A DNA stretch of 15,131 nt. It comes from JBATBW01 sp049662565 (GTDB lineage: Bacteria; Bacillota_I; Bacilli_A; Erysipelotrichales; Erysipelotrichaceae). The stretch spans positions 1 through 15,131 of the forward strand of contig JBATBW010000054.1 of the NCBI GenBank assembly GCA_049662565.1, read 5' to 3'. Of the stretch, positions 1 through 7,146 are shown one piece after another (position 1 is the stretch's first letter; the number at the start of each line of letters is the position of its first letter). Position numbers and translations under genes: made by a program. A model generated the notes under the pieces. It was not told the origin of the DNA, did not search any database, and worked only from the letters and a program-made list of their open reading frames with translations.

Positions 1-255
1 AAAGATAAAAGAAACAATTGAAACAACAACAACCGGTCCCTTTAATATCGATTCCATTGAACCACCACTAGTACCAGTTTGAGGCGACATCATAATAAAC
101 AAAAATTGTTCAGGTGTAAGACTACCAAAATAATCAACAAACCAATAACTCATCGCTGCCAAAGAAACACCTAAAACAAAAATTAAAACTAAAAACACCC
201 TTAATAACACTTGTTTTCTACTAACTTTATCCTTACTCTTTTCAAAACTAAACAT
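1..255 (-). CDS. LTA synthase-like (sulfatase-superfamily) membrane protein, N-terminal part only
   Basis: This is the first 85 codons of a gene that runs off the left edge of the window. It starts at ATG 255-253, behind a good ribosome binding site (AAGGGG, five bases before the ATG). The visible part has a short Lys-rich cytoplasmic start, one membrane segment at about residues 17-39, a short stretch containing FGSLTPEQFLF (residues 43-53) and a Gly/Ser/Thr-rich turn with QTGTSGG (59-65), then the start of a second membrane segment from about 72. This arrangement is like the N-terminus of Gram-positive LTA-synthase/phosphoglycerol-transferase family proteins, where a multi-pass membrane region precedes an extracellular sulfatase-like catalytic domain. 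The catalytic domain lies outside the window, so the assignment rests on the leader only. It follows yaaA by 20 bases on the same strand, so co-transcription is likely. It could be another polytopic membrane protein. Confidence 0.55.
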   Translation of the reverse strand, partial: MFSFEKSKDKVSRKQVLLRVFLVLIFVLGVSLAAMSYWFVDYFGSLTPEQFLFIMMSPQTGTSGGSMESILKGPVVVVSIVSFIF

Positions 256-275
256 ATTTTCCCCTTACCATATAA

Positions 276-1019
276 TTATTCTTTTATAAAAACTATCTTT
301 TCATCATTTGATAGTTCTTCACTATAATAAAAACCTAATTCACTAAATTTTTTAACCCCTGAAAAGTTATCAATTTTATTAACCGCTAAATAACGCACCA
401 TTTCACCCCGTGCCATCTTACAAACCGTACCTTTTTCCACATACTTACCAAAATGATCTTGTAAGAAAACACAAGTTACAAACTTTACATCCTTTGACAC
501 ATATTTAGAAATAACTTTATAATACTCTTTTGAAGCTAAATTCAAAATAATATTATCATCTTTCACTAATTGCGAAAATATTTTACAACCCCAAAAATCA
601 TATAAATTATGATAATCACCAACAACCATATCACAACCCATTTCTAAACGATAACTAACAATCCCATCAAAAGGTTTAAGTATCCCATAAAAAGCCGAAA
701 GAATACGCAGATTATCTTGTAGATAAGCTAATTGATCATCGCTACAAACATTAGGTCTAATATGTTGAAAAGCTAAACCTTCATAAGCAAATAAAGCTGG
801 AGTTAAATTAACCTTTAAATCCATCTGACCAATCCGCTCATAATTAACTAGCGCAATATTATCATTACATTGGTAAATACTTTTTAATTGATGATAACTC
901 ATCTTTTTAAGATTATCCAATAAGACATTAGCTTCATCTAAAAAAATAGGTAATGCTTGATAAACAAAACAATCATTATTTTCAATCATTCTTTTAGTTG
1001 GCGAAATAATAATTTTCAT
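276..1019 (-). CDS. yaaA: Peroxide stress protein YaaA (DUF328/UPF0246)
   Basis: The 247-residue protein has the usual length for the YaaA/UPF0246 family. It opens with MKIIISPTK, the family's N-terminal signature. It keeps LRILSAFYGILKPFD (residues 104-118), YRLEMG (123-128), LYDFWG (139-144), LNLASKEYY (159-167) and KMARGEMVRYL (201-211), all alignable with E. coli YaaA. In E. coli the protein is induced by OxyR during peroxide stress and lowers the harm done by free iron; it is also reported to bind DNA. It is predicted cytoplasmic, with no signal peptide. The ATG at 1019 follows AAGGAG with eight bases of spacing, which supports this start. It lies 83 bases downstream of the frataxin-like gene on the same strand and 20 bases before the LTA-synthase-like gene. 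The iron-related neighbour fits its known role; shared regulation is inferred. Confidence 0.93.
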   Translation of the reverse strand: MKIIISPTKRMIENNDCFVYQALPIFLDEANVLLDNLKKMSYHQLKSIYQCNDNIALVNYERIGQMDLKVNLTPALFAYEGLAFQHIRPNVCSDDQLAYLQDNLRILSAFYGILKPFDGIVSYRLEMGCDMVVGDYHNLYDFWGCKIFSQLVKDDNIILNLASKEYYKVISKYVSKDVKFVTCVFLQDHFGKYVEKGTVCKMARGEMVRYLAVNKIDNFSGVKKFSELGFYYSEELSNDEKIVFIKE

Positions 1020-1102
1020 AAATTACACTCCTTAAATCTTGTTTAAATATCAACACACTAAGATAAAAAATTAATCTTTCAACAAATTAAACATATCATA
1101 TA

Positions 1103-1471
1103 TTATCGCCAATATGTATTGCATCCCTCTTTTTCTAAAATATTATAATCGATAATTTGCTGAATTAAAGGAAAATCAATTTTATCACTCAATAATATTC
1201 TAAAAATATTTGAAGTTTGGCTGTACCCACTATTCTTTATTCTATCTGAGTAAACCATCATTGTTTGAGGCTCAGGATTAATAGATATGTGCTTTGTAGA
1301 AACACTTAACCCTAAGATGAAAGTGTTTTTGTACACATAGTTAGGAACATTCCACGCAATACGTTTTTCCAGTTGAGGATAGTTTTCATCAATCCAGTTA
1401 ATTATTTCAGTTATCTTATCTTTTTGTTCCTTTGTCTTTAAACTTACTAGATAATCTTCGAATGTCTTCAT
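1103..1471 (-). CDS. fra: Frataxin-like iron chaperone (YdhG/Fra, DUF1801)
   Basis: The 122-residue cytoplasmic protein aligns from end to end with Bacillus subtilis YdhG (Fra), as I remember that sequence. Matching points are an N-terminal helix pair, the YPQLEKRIAWNVPNY block (residues 31-45), the strand FILGLSVSTKHISINPEP (51-68), the GYSQTSNIFRI segment (82-92) and the C-terminal ILEKEGCNTYWR (111-122). In B. subtilis the protein has a frataxin fold, binds iron, and supplies it for Fe-S cluster assembly and heme synthesis. The wider DUF1801 family also holds members of unknown role, so iron delivery is inferred from the close YdhG resemblance. The ATG at 1471 follows AGGAAGGAAC, a good binding site. 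It lies between a reductase-like gene (180-base spacer containing a perfect inverted repeat) and yaaA (83-base spacer), all on the same strand. Confidence 0.85.
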   Translation of the reverse strand: MKTFEDYLVSLKTKEQKDKITEIINWIDENYPQLEKRIAWNVPNYVYKNTFILGLSVSTKHISINPEPQTMMVYSDRIKNSGYSQTSNIFRILLSDKIDFPLIQQIIDYNILEKEGCNTYWR

Positions 1472-1530
1472 CTTGTTCCTTCCTAGCAGAAATATATCAT
1501 CTTTACTATAAACATCATGTTAGTCCATCT

Positions 1531-1574
1531 TTATCAAAATGCATCAATGTGTTTAATATTATGCATTTTGATAA
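1531..1574. repeat. Perfect 14-bp inverted repeat (16-nt loop)
   Basis: The left arm, 1531-1544, reads TTATCAAAATGCAT. The right arm, 1561-1574, is its exact reverse complement. The loop of 16 bases is AT-rich. No T-tract follows on either strand, so it is not a standard intrinsic terminator. It lies 60 bases upstream of the fra start and 77 bases after the stop of the reductase gene, a fitting place for an operator, an mRNA hairpin or a remnant of a mobile element. Function is unknown. Confidence 0.7.
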
Positions 1575-1651
1575 GTAAATTTGTGATGAAATCCAAACCT
1601 TTAGAAAACCAAATTATCTTCCTTTGAATTTCACCTAGCTTTTGTATAAAC

Positions 1652-2191
1652 CTAATCTATTGATCTTTTTTCATAAATTGATTCTATAACTCCATTTTTC
1701 GACGAAATGAATTTTAAAGTTAACTCACTTTTTGGAATACCATATTCAAATAGTTTTATCCCTTTTCCTAAAATTATCGGCATCGTTGATAAATGGTACA
1801 CATCAATTAAATCTTTTTTTATCAATTGATTTATCACGCTTGCACCACCACATATCCAAACATTATTACCTTTTTGATACTTTAACTTATTTATCAAAAC
1901 TTCTATTTTTTCATCAGTAAAAATGATATTATCCATATCTGTCAATTTACGATGCGTGACAACATAGCTTTTAAGTCCATCATAAACCCAATTTTCTGGT
2001 GATAGTTCAGTTATTATTTGATTATATGTAGTATACCCCATTACCACAGTATCTACTGTTTCAATAAACTGATAATAGCTTTCGCCATTATCAGTTGCCG
2101 ATCCATCTCCAGATATCCAAGATACATCCCCGTTTTCATCTGCAATATAACCATCAATGCTTATTGCAATAAAGCATATAATTTTTCTCAT
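1652..2191 (-). CDS. Dihydrofolate reductase-like protein (RibD C-terminal domain family)
   Basis: The 179-residue single-domain protein belongs to the RibD-C/DHFR-like group that includes B. subtilis YwjB and YyaP. Visible motifs are the N-terminal strand and SIDGYIA (residues 11-17), DTVVMGYTTY (47-56; most relatives have MGR or MGK here), a SYVVTHR strand (75-81), the nucleotide-binding VWICGGASVI (111-120) and PIILGKGIKLF (138-148). The family has a Rossmann-like fold and is thought to use NADPH; the physiological substrate is usually unknown, and true DHFR activity should not be assumed. The ATG at 2191 follows a modest site (AGGA, six bases). It lies 61 bases after rlmD on the same strand, and 180 bases separate it from fra. 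Such genes are patchily distributed in Bacillota, so it may be an accessory insertion between conserved genes. Confidence 0.85.
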   Translation of the reverse strand: MRKIICFIAISIDGYIADENGDVSWISGDGSATDNGESYYQFIETVDTVVMGYTTYNQIITELSPENWVYDGLKSYVVTHRKLTDMDNIIFTDEKIEVLINKLKYQKGNNVWICGGASVINQLIKKDLIDVYHLSTMPIILGKGIKLFEYGIPKSELTLKFISSKNGVIESIYEKRSID

Positions 2192-2252
2192 ATATTTCCT
2201 ATCGTAGTATCGCTAAGTAACCATACATGTAATTATCATTCAACAAGTGCAC

Positions 2253-3575
2253 CTATTTAATTCGAGTAAGTAAACAAACACACTCTACATGTTTAGTATT
2301 TGGGAACATGTCATACAAATAAACATCCTTTGCAACATAGCCGTATTCTTTGAAATAAGCTACATCACGAGCTAAGGTAGCTGGATCACATGAGACATAA
2401 ACTATTTTCTCTGGATCCATTTTAATAATACTATCCTTCGCAATATCATCTAATCCCTTACGTGGCGGATCAACAAAGATAACATTAAACTTATAATCTA
2501 ATTTGTTCGCAACCTCACCGGCATCACCAACTACAAATTCACAATTTGTAATATTATTAATTGTCATATTTTCAATGGCATTATTAATAGCCTGTTTTAC
2601 AATCTCAACACCAACTACCTTCTTCACAAACTTACTTGCGAAAAGGGTAATTGTTCCAATCCCACAATACAAATCCAAAACAATATCCGTTGGCTTTAAT
2701 TGAGCTAACTCAATTGCTTTATTATATAAATTTATTGTTTGTACACTATTAATTTGATAAAAAGATTTTAAACTAATCTTAAATTTTAAATCATTTAAAT
2801 AATCATAAATAAAACCTTGATTATATATTATTTCTTCTTGTTCACCTAATATCACATTAGTATCTTTACTATTATAATTCACAATAATCGATTTAATCAA
2901 AGGGAACTCTTTTGTCAACATCTTAACCATCTTAGTAGGGTTCTTTAATCTTTGACCAACTACAAAACATACCATAACTTCATTAGTAGAAAATGCATGT
3001 TTAATGACAATATGTCTTGTCTTCTGATAATTATTATCAGTCAATAACATCTTCTTAGTAAATTGATAAATTTCATTGCTTAATGAACTTTGCATAATGC
3101 AACTATCCATATCGATAATATCATTACTATTTATACGATAAAAACCACTAATCATCTTACCAAAATTATCATTGCCAACAGGTATTTGAACTTTATTGCG
3201 ATATTCATAAGGATTCTCCATGGGAACCACATCAAAAACTTTGACATCCACTTTACCAATACGCTGGAATATATTTTCCACCAAAGATTTTTTAAATTCT
3301 AATTGATGCGAATATTTCATATGTAATAATTGACAACCACCACATCTTTTACTGTAAGAACAAACAATATCTTCATTACGTTTATCACTAACTTTAATAA
3401 TCTCAATAATTCGCGCAAAAGCATAACTCTTTTTCACTAGAGTTATGCCTATTTTTGCTTCTTCATTCACTAATAAACCTTTTACAAATACGGGAAAGCC
3501 ATCAATCTTTACCACACCAAAACCTTCTGATGTATAATCTACTGCTGTTCCTATTAGGATATCATTCTTAACCAT
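2253..3575 (-). CDS. rlmD: 23S rRNA (uracil-5-)-methyltransferase RlmD/RlmCD (RumA type)
   Basis: This 440-residue enzyme uses SAM to make 5-methyluridine in 23S rRNA. Domains in order are an N-terminal TRAM RNA-binding domain (about 1-60); a [4Fe-4S] cluster site from C72, C78 and C81 (C-x5-CGGC) plus C159; a central RNA-binding region; and a C-terminal class I methyltransferase domain. That domain shows DLYCGIGTITL (301-311), DPPRKGL (369-375), the catalytic Cys C396 in VSCDPATLARD, and the general base E431 in KHVECVCLL. All residues needed for catalysis are present. In several Bacillota one RlmCD enzyme modifies both U747 and U1939; which site or sites are used here cannot be told. Its ATG overlaps the preceding gene's stop by one base (TAATG), implying translational coupling. 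A dgkB/gatCAB-linked rlmCD occurs in Bacilli, which agrees with this position. Confidence 0.94.
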   Translation of the reverse strand: MVKNDILIGTAVDYTSEGFGVVKIDGFPVFVKGLLVNEEAKIGITLVKKSYAFARIIEIIKVSDKRNEDIVCSYSKRCGGCQLLHMKYSHQLEFKKSLVENIFQRIGKVDVKVFDVVPMENPYEYRNKVQIPVGNDNFGKMISGFYRINSNDIIDMDSCIMQSSLSNEIYQFTKKMLLTDNNYQKTRHIVIKHAFSTNEVMVCFVVGQRLKNPTKMVKMLTKEFPLIKSIIVNYNSKDTNVILGEQEEIIYNQGFIYDYLNDLKFKISLKSFYQINSVQTINLYNKAIELAQLKPTDIVLDLYCGIGTITLFASKFVKKVVGVEIVKQAINNAIENMTINNITNCEFVVGDAGEVANKLDYKFNVIFVDPPRKGLDDIAKDSIIKMDPEKIVYVSCDPATLARDVAYFKEYGYVAKDVYLYDMFPNTKHVECVCLLTRIK

Positions 3576-4291
3576 TATTCAACAGTTACTTCTGGTTCCG
3601 GTTTTTGACCATTTCTTTCCGCTTCAGCTGCAGCTTCTGCCTCAGCTTTTTTTCTTTCTTCTTGCGCACGTAGTTCATCCGCAACTTGTTGATTTAAAGC
3701 TTGTGCATAATCACGAATATAATAAGTTCCCCCAGAAGAATTTTTATTTAAAATATAATATATGATTTTTTCGCCAGTAGCCATATTATAAGTGTGCAAT
3801 TCTAAATCATACATCTTCTTAGTTCCATCACCCTTAAAATATGTTTCAATTGGTAATACGGTACTAATCTTTTCATATACTGCAACCGTCATAGCCTTAA
3901 TGGCATCAGTTGCTAAATCATCTTTCACATCTACATAAATTCTAAAACTAGCTGTTTTAAGCGATATTTTCACATCATCAACATTCTCAATAGTTTTAAT
4001 TTGTTCAACAACTTTGTCTTGTAATTCTTTAGTAATCGCTGGATCTAAATCATTCTTGTACCGGTCTCCATTTTGTGGAGTTCCAGTATTTAACTGCGCA
4101 CTAATTAATTCATAACCAAACAAAGCAAATGGAATCATAATCGCAACTAAACCTACAATTAAAATAATTGAACTAGGTTTCAATTTTCTCGTTGACTTCT
4201 TTTTATCTTTTTTAACTTCAGAAGTAGACTTTTTATCTTTCTTCACTTCAGTATTAGTTTTCTTATCTATCTTTTTCTTAAATTTTTCCAT
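3575..4291 (-). CDS. Lys-rich single-pass membrane protein of unknown function
   Basis: I do not recognise this 238-residue protein. It has a highly basic cytoplasmic N-terminus (residues 1-40) with two copies of a 10-residue Lys-rich unit beginning EVKKDKK (15-24 and 25-34). One membrane segment follows at about 41-62, then a predicted extracellular alpha/beta region (about 80-200), and a Glu/Ala-rich helical tail (205-225) ending in an acidic Pro-Glu segment. There is no lipobox or cleavable signal, so it should be an N-in, C-out anchored protein. A GTG at 4303 would add four residues, but it has no binding site and lies within a few bases of the predicted transcript start. The ATG at 4291 has AAGTGAG at the right distance and is preferred. 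Its stop overlaps the rlmD start (TAATG). It sits where Bacilli often carry dgkB. Confidence 0.75.
   Translation of the reverse strand: MEKFKKKIDKKTNTEVKKDKKSTSEVKKDKKKSTRKLKPSSIILIVGLVAIMIPFALFGYELISAQLNTGTPQNGDRYKNDLDPAITKELQDKVVEQIKTIENVDDVKISLKTASFRIYVDVKDDLATDAIKAMTVAVYEKISTVLPIETYFKGDGTKKMYDLELHTYNMATGEKIIYYILNKNSSGGTYYIRDYAQALNQQVADELRAQEERKKAEAEAAAEAERNGQKPEPEVTVE
4190..4249 (-). repeat. Two tandem 30-bp units coding for a Lys-rich decapeptide
   Basis: Two in-frame copies of a 30-base unit encode EVKKDKKSTS and EVKKDKKKST at residues 15-34 of the membrane protein. The DNA copies differ at a few positions. The unit probably arose by slippage, and its number may vary between strains. 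Confidence 0.7.
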
Positions 4292-4313
4292 ATAAAATCT
4301 CACTTTCGTTTAT

Positions 4314-4322
4314 ATTTTACCA
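4314..4322 (-). promoter_or_regulatory. Predicted extended -10 promoter for the membrane protein-rlmD unit
   Basis: On the minus strand the sequence reads TGGTAAAAT, an extended -10 element (TGn plus TAAAAT at 4319-4314). No convincing -35 hexamer lies 16-18 bases upstream. Transcription would begin near 4307, giving a leader of roughly 16 bases before the ATG at 4291. This would let the membrane protein and rlmD be expressed apart from the gatCAB operon. Confidence 0.45.
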
Positions 4323-4332
4323 TAATTTAATG

Positions 4333-4364
4333 ACAAGTACCATTATATTATGATTGGTACTTGT
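4333..4364 (-). repeat. 10-bp inverted repeat enclosing the gatB stop codon
   Basis: The arms ACAAGTACCA (4333-4342) and TGGTACTTGT (4355-4364) are perfectly complementary around a 12-base loop. The gatB TAA stop (4350-4348) lies in the loop and the last gatB codons form one arm. In the minus-strand transcript no U-run follows the stem, so it is not a standard rho-independent terminator. It may protect the 3' end of the gatCAB message or cause partial termination. Confidence 0.6.
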
Positions 4365-5775
4365 TCAAAGCTTCTATCATCAGTTTATTAGTTAAGGCCG
4401 GATTTACCTGTCCTTTCGTGATTTTCATTACTTTACCAATTAAAAAACCTAAAGCTTTATCCTTACCACTATGATAATCATTTATGGATTGTTCATTTTC
4501 CTTTAAGACATCCTCGATAACTTTACAAATATAATCCACATTACTATTTTGTTTAATTCCCATCTTTTCAACTAAACTAAGTGCATCACTACCATCATAA
4601 ATTTTAGTCAACACTTCTTTACCTTGTTTACCACTAATATCCTTGTCATCCACTAATTTAATTAAATTAGCTAAATTTTGCGGTTGTATCAAACACTTAG
4701 TAATATCCATATTATTCTTATTTAAACCATTTAGGAAATCACCAATCACCCAATTACAAACACTCTTATAATTTGGATAAATTTCAACTACCTGATTAAA
4801 ATAATCGCCCAACTCTTTATTATTAACTAAAATATTACTTTCAATTAAAGTTAACCCATTATCTAAATACTGATTTAATCTTTCTTTTGGTAATTGTGGT
4901 AAATTATTAATTACTTGACCGACAAAATCTTCACTTAATCGAATCGGCAATATATTTGGTTCTGGGAAAAAACGATAATCTACACTGCCTTCTTTTAAAC
5001 GCATTAATATATTTTTACGGTTTTTTTCATCATAACGCCAAGTAGATTGAATTATTTTTTGATTACTTAAAATAACACTTTCTTGTCGCTTAACTTCTGA
5101 TTCGATGGCCTTTTGAATATAATTAATCGAATTAACATTTTTAATTTCCACTTTAGTACCAAAATAATCTACTCCATAAGGTCTTATTGAAACATTAACA
5201 TCACAACGCAAAGAACCTTGCTCCATCTTACAATCCGAGATGCCCAAGTAATAAAAGATATTCTTAAGCTCATTAATATAACTCGCAGCCATTTCGCCAT
5301 CACGAATATCAGCTTCAGATACCACTTCAATAAGCGGTGTACCGGCTCGATTATAATCAATATAAGTACCATTATCCGTATGTAATTGTTTCGCAGTATC
5401 TTCTTCCATATGAATGCGATTAATGCGAATCTTCACTTCCTTACCTTGATAAGGAACCATAATATAGCCATTTGACCCAATTGGATAAAACTGTTGAGTA
5501 ATTTGATACCCCTTAGGCAAATCGCTATAATAATAATTCTTACGATCAAATTTAATCAGCGGATCAATAGTACAATTAAGCGCCTTACAAGCTCTCAGTG
5601 CCATTCTAACCGCCTCTTTATTCACTGTAGGTAAAGTACCAGGCAATGCCAAATCTATTTCATTTACATTAGTATTAGGAGCGTCATTAAAATCAACTTT
5701 ACTATTCGAAAACATTTTAGTCTTAGTTTTTAATTCCAAATGAATTTCAATACCAATAACTGTTTCAAAGTTCAT
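4348..5775 (-). CDS. gatB: Asp-tRNA(Asn)/Glu-tRNA(Gln) amidotransferase subunit B
   Basis: At 475 residues the protein is of normal family length. GatB binds the mischarged Glu-tRNA(Gln) or Asp-tRNA(Asn), activates its side chain with ATP, and receives ammonia from GatA. The cradle (kinase-like) domain contains GIEIHLELKTKTKMF (residues 8-22), LPGTLPTVNKEAV (44-56), FDRKNYYYSDLPKGYQITQ (76-94), IHMEEDTAK (121-129), DYNRAGTPLIEVVSEADIR (140-158) and MEQGSLRCDVNVSIR (184-198). The C-terminal part (about 325-475) is the helical and YqeY-like tRNA-binding tail. Cysteines that many bacterial GatB proteins carry near MF..C and CPVCLGLPG are replaced here (MFSNSKVDF, NEIDLALPG), as in some Mollicutes and lactobacilli. 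Its ATG overlaps the gatA stop (TAATG), and its own stop sits in the loop of a hairpin. Confidence 0.96.
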   Translation of the reverse strand: MNFETVIGIEIHLELKTKTKMFSNSKVDFNDAPNTNVNEIDLALPGTLPTVNKEAVRMALRACKALNCTIDPLIKFDRKNYYYSDLPKGYQITQQFYPIGSNGYIMVPYQGKEVKIRINRIHMEEDTAKQLHTDNGTYIDYNRAGTPLIEVVSEADIRDGEMAASYINELKNIFYYLGISDCKMEQGSLRCDVNVSIRPYGVDYFGTKVEIKNVNSINYIQKAIESEVKRQESVILSNQKIIQSTWRYDEKNRKNILMRLKEGSVDYRFFPEPNILPIRLSEDFVGQVINNLPQLPKERLNQYLDNGLTLIESNILVNNKELGDYFNQVVEIYPNYKSVCNWVIGDFLNGLNKNNMDITKCLIQPQNLANLIKLVDDKDISGKQGKEVLTKIYDGSDALSLVEKMGIKQNSNVDYICKVIEDVLKENEQSINDYHSGKDKALGFLIGKVMKITKGQVNPALTNKLMIEALNKYQS

Positions 5776-7145
5776 TATTTCACCTCCGAATTAAAATTAA
5801 TAATTTCTTCTAATTTTTTACCAACCGCAAACATCTTTTCTTCATTTAATTTGTAAGCAGTAATATTCAATCCATAAGGCAATTCATTACTCATCCCTAA
5901 AGGAATAGTCATACTCGGATAACCATTAAAATTCGCATAAGCTAAATAATTATCACCAATTAAATACTCATCACTATCAAAATCCACATCTTGTCCTTCA
6001 ATTAAAGGAGCCGTATTTGAAGCAGGCGCAATAATTAAATCATACTGCGCAAAAACTTGATCAAACATCTCACAAATCAATCGACGCACCTTTTGTGCTT
6101 TCAAAAAATATCTTTCCTGATTTTCTTCATGTAAACCATAACTACCAATAACTAATCTTTTACGCACATTAGAACCCAAACCTAAAGTACGAGAATTAAT
6201 CATAATCTCTTCCACATCTTTACCCTCTTTAGCCATACCAAAATTAATGCCATCTAAATTAGATAAATTAGCACTAGCCTCACAATTAGAAATCATATAA
6301 TAAGTAGGCAATATAACCCGCAACAAATCTGCATCTAAATCAAGATAATCCACACTTGTAACTTTAGTTGACAATTCTTTTGCCACATCATTGAATGTAG
6401 AAACAATATCATTATTATTAATTGTTTCCAACACATTATTTAAAACCGCAATTTTTAAAGGCTTAGTATCTAAATTAAGATCATATTTTTTAGGTTCAAC
6501 ATCTAATGAAGTCAAATCCTTGTCATCACGACCAACCAACAAAGGCAAAGCCAAAGAAGCATCCAAAACATTATCCACAAAATAACCAACATGATCTAAA
6601 CTAGAAGCATAAGGCAAAACCCCATAACGAGAAATCAAACCATAAGTTGGTTTAACTCCCACGCATCCACAATAACTAGCCGGTTTTCTAATACTATCAC
6701 CTGTATCACTACCTAAAGAAAAAGAAATCACTTTACTTCCTACCACAGCTGCACTACCACCAGAACTACCACCACTAATATGATCTAAACTATATGGATT
6801 ATGGACAATACCTGTACAAGCCAGTTTACCTGAACCACCCATTGCCAGTTCATCCATCGCTGTTTTACCAACAATAATACCACCATTATTTAGAATTCTT
6901 TTGACCACAGTCGCATCATAAACACTAATATAATTTTCTAAAATTTTACTACTAGCTGTAGTTTTAGTTCCAATCATATTAATATTATCCTTAATAACTA
7001 CCGGTAATCCATAGAAATAATTATTTTTATCGCAAGTTAAATTAGCCAAATTTTCTACTTGTTTTTCATAATCCACAAAACTAGCCATCGCATTTAGCTT
7101 TTCATTCTCAATCTTCAATTGATCTACAATTTTCTTATAATCCAT
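5775..7145 (-). CDS. gatA: Asp-tRNA(Asn)/Glu-tRNA(Gln) amidotransferase subunit A
   Basis: GatA is the glutaminase subunit and releases ammonia for transfer to the tRNA-bound acid on GatB. It is an amidase-signature enzyme with a Ser-cisSer-Lys triad: K52 in PVVIKDN, S127 in SGGSSGGSA and S151 in SDTGDSIRKPA. The spacing equals that reported for the Staphylococcus aureus enzyme (K79, S154, S178). The residue before the nucleophile is Asp (D150), where most GatA proteins have Gly. The protein is 456 residues against a usual 475-490. The shortage is at the N-terminus, where the catalytic Lys lies about 27 residues earlier than in S. aureus. An upstream start is unlikely, because the gatC stop lies one base before the ATG (TAAGATG). 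It should work as part of the GatCAB complex in the cytoplasm. Confidence 0.95.
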   Translation of the reverse strand: MDYKKIVDQLKIENEKLNAMASFVDYEKQVENLANLTCDKNNYFYGLPVVIKDNINMIGTKTTASSKILENYISVYDATVVKRILNNGGIIVGKTAMDELAMGGSGKLACTGIVHNPYSLDHISGGSSGGSAAVVGSKVISFSLGSDTGDSIRKPASYCGCVGVKPTYGLISRYGVLPYASSLDHVGYFVDNVLDASLALPLLVGRDDKDLTSLDVEPKKYDLNLDTKPLKIAVLNNVLETINNNDIVSTFNDVAKELSTKVTSVDYLDLDADLLRVILPTYYMISNCEASANLSNLDGINFGMAKEGKDVEEIMINSRTLGLGSNVRKRLVIGSYGLHEENQERYFLKAQKVRRLICEMFDQVFAQYDLIIAPASNTAPLIEGQDVDFDSDEYLIGDNYLAYANFNGYPSMTIPLGMSNELPYGLNITAYKLNEEKMFAVGKKLEEIINFNSEVK

Positions 7146-7146
7146 C

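Noticed and set aside
1040..1075. Weak 5-bp stem between fra and yaaA as a terminator
   Set aside because: The stem is short and AT-only with a 9-base loop and no following T-run in the right direction, so it is within chance expectation.
1534..1650. Open minus-strand frame of about 40 codons after the reductase stop, possible gene remnant
   Set aside because: It has no good start codon or binding site until very near its end, matches no family I recognise, and this length is common by chance in AT-rich DNA.
1732..2260. Two plus-strand open frames of 62 and 80 codons opposite the reductase gene
   Set aside because: Both are antisense to a well-supported protein and show no coding signals of their own.
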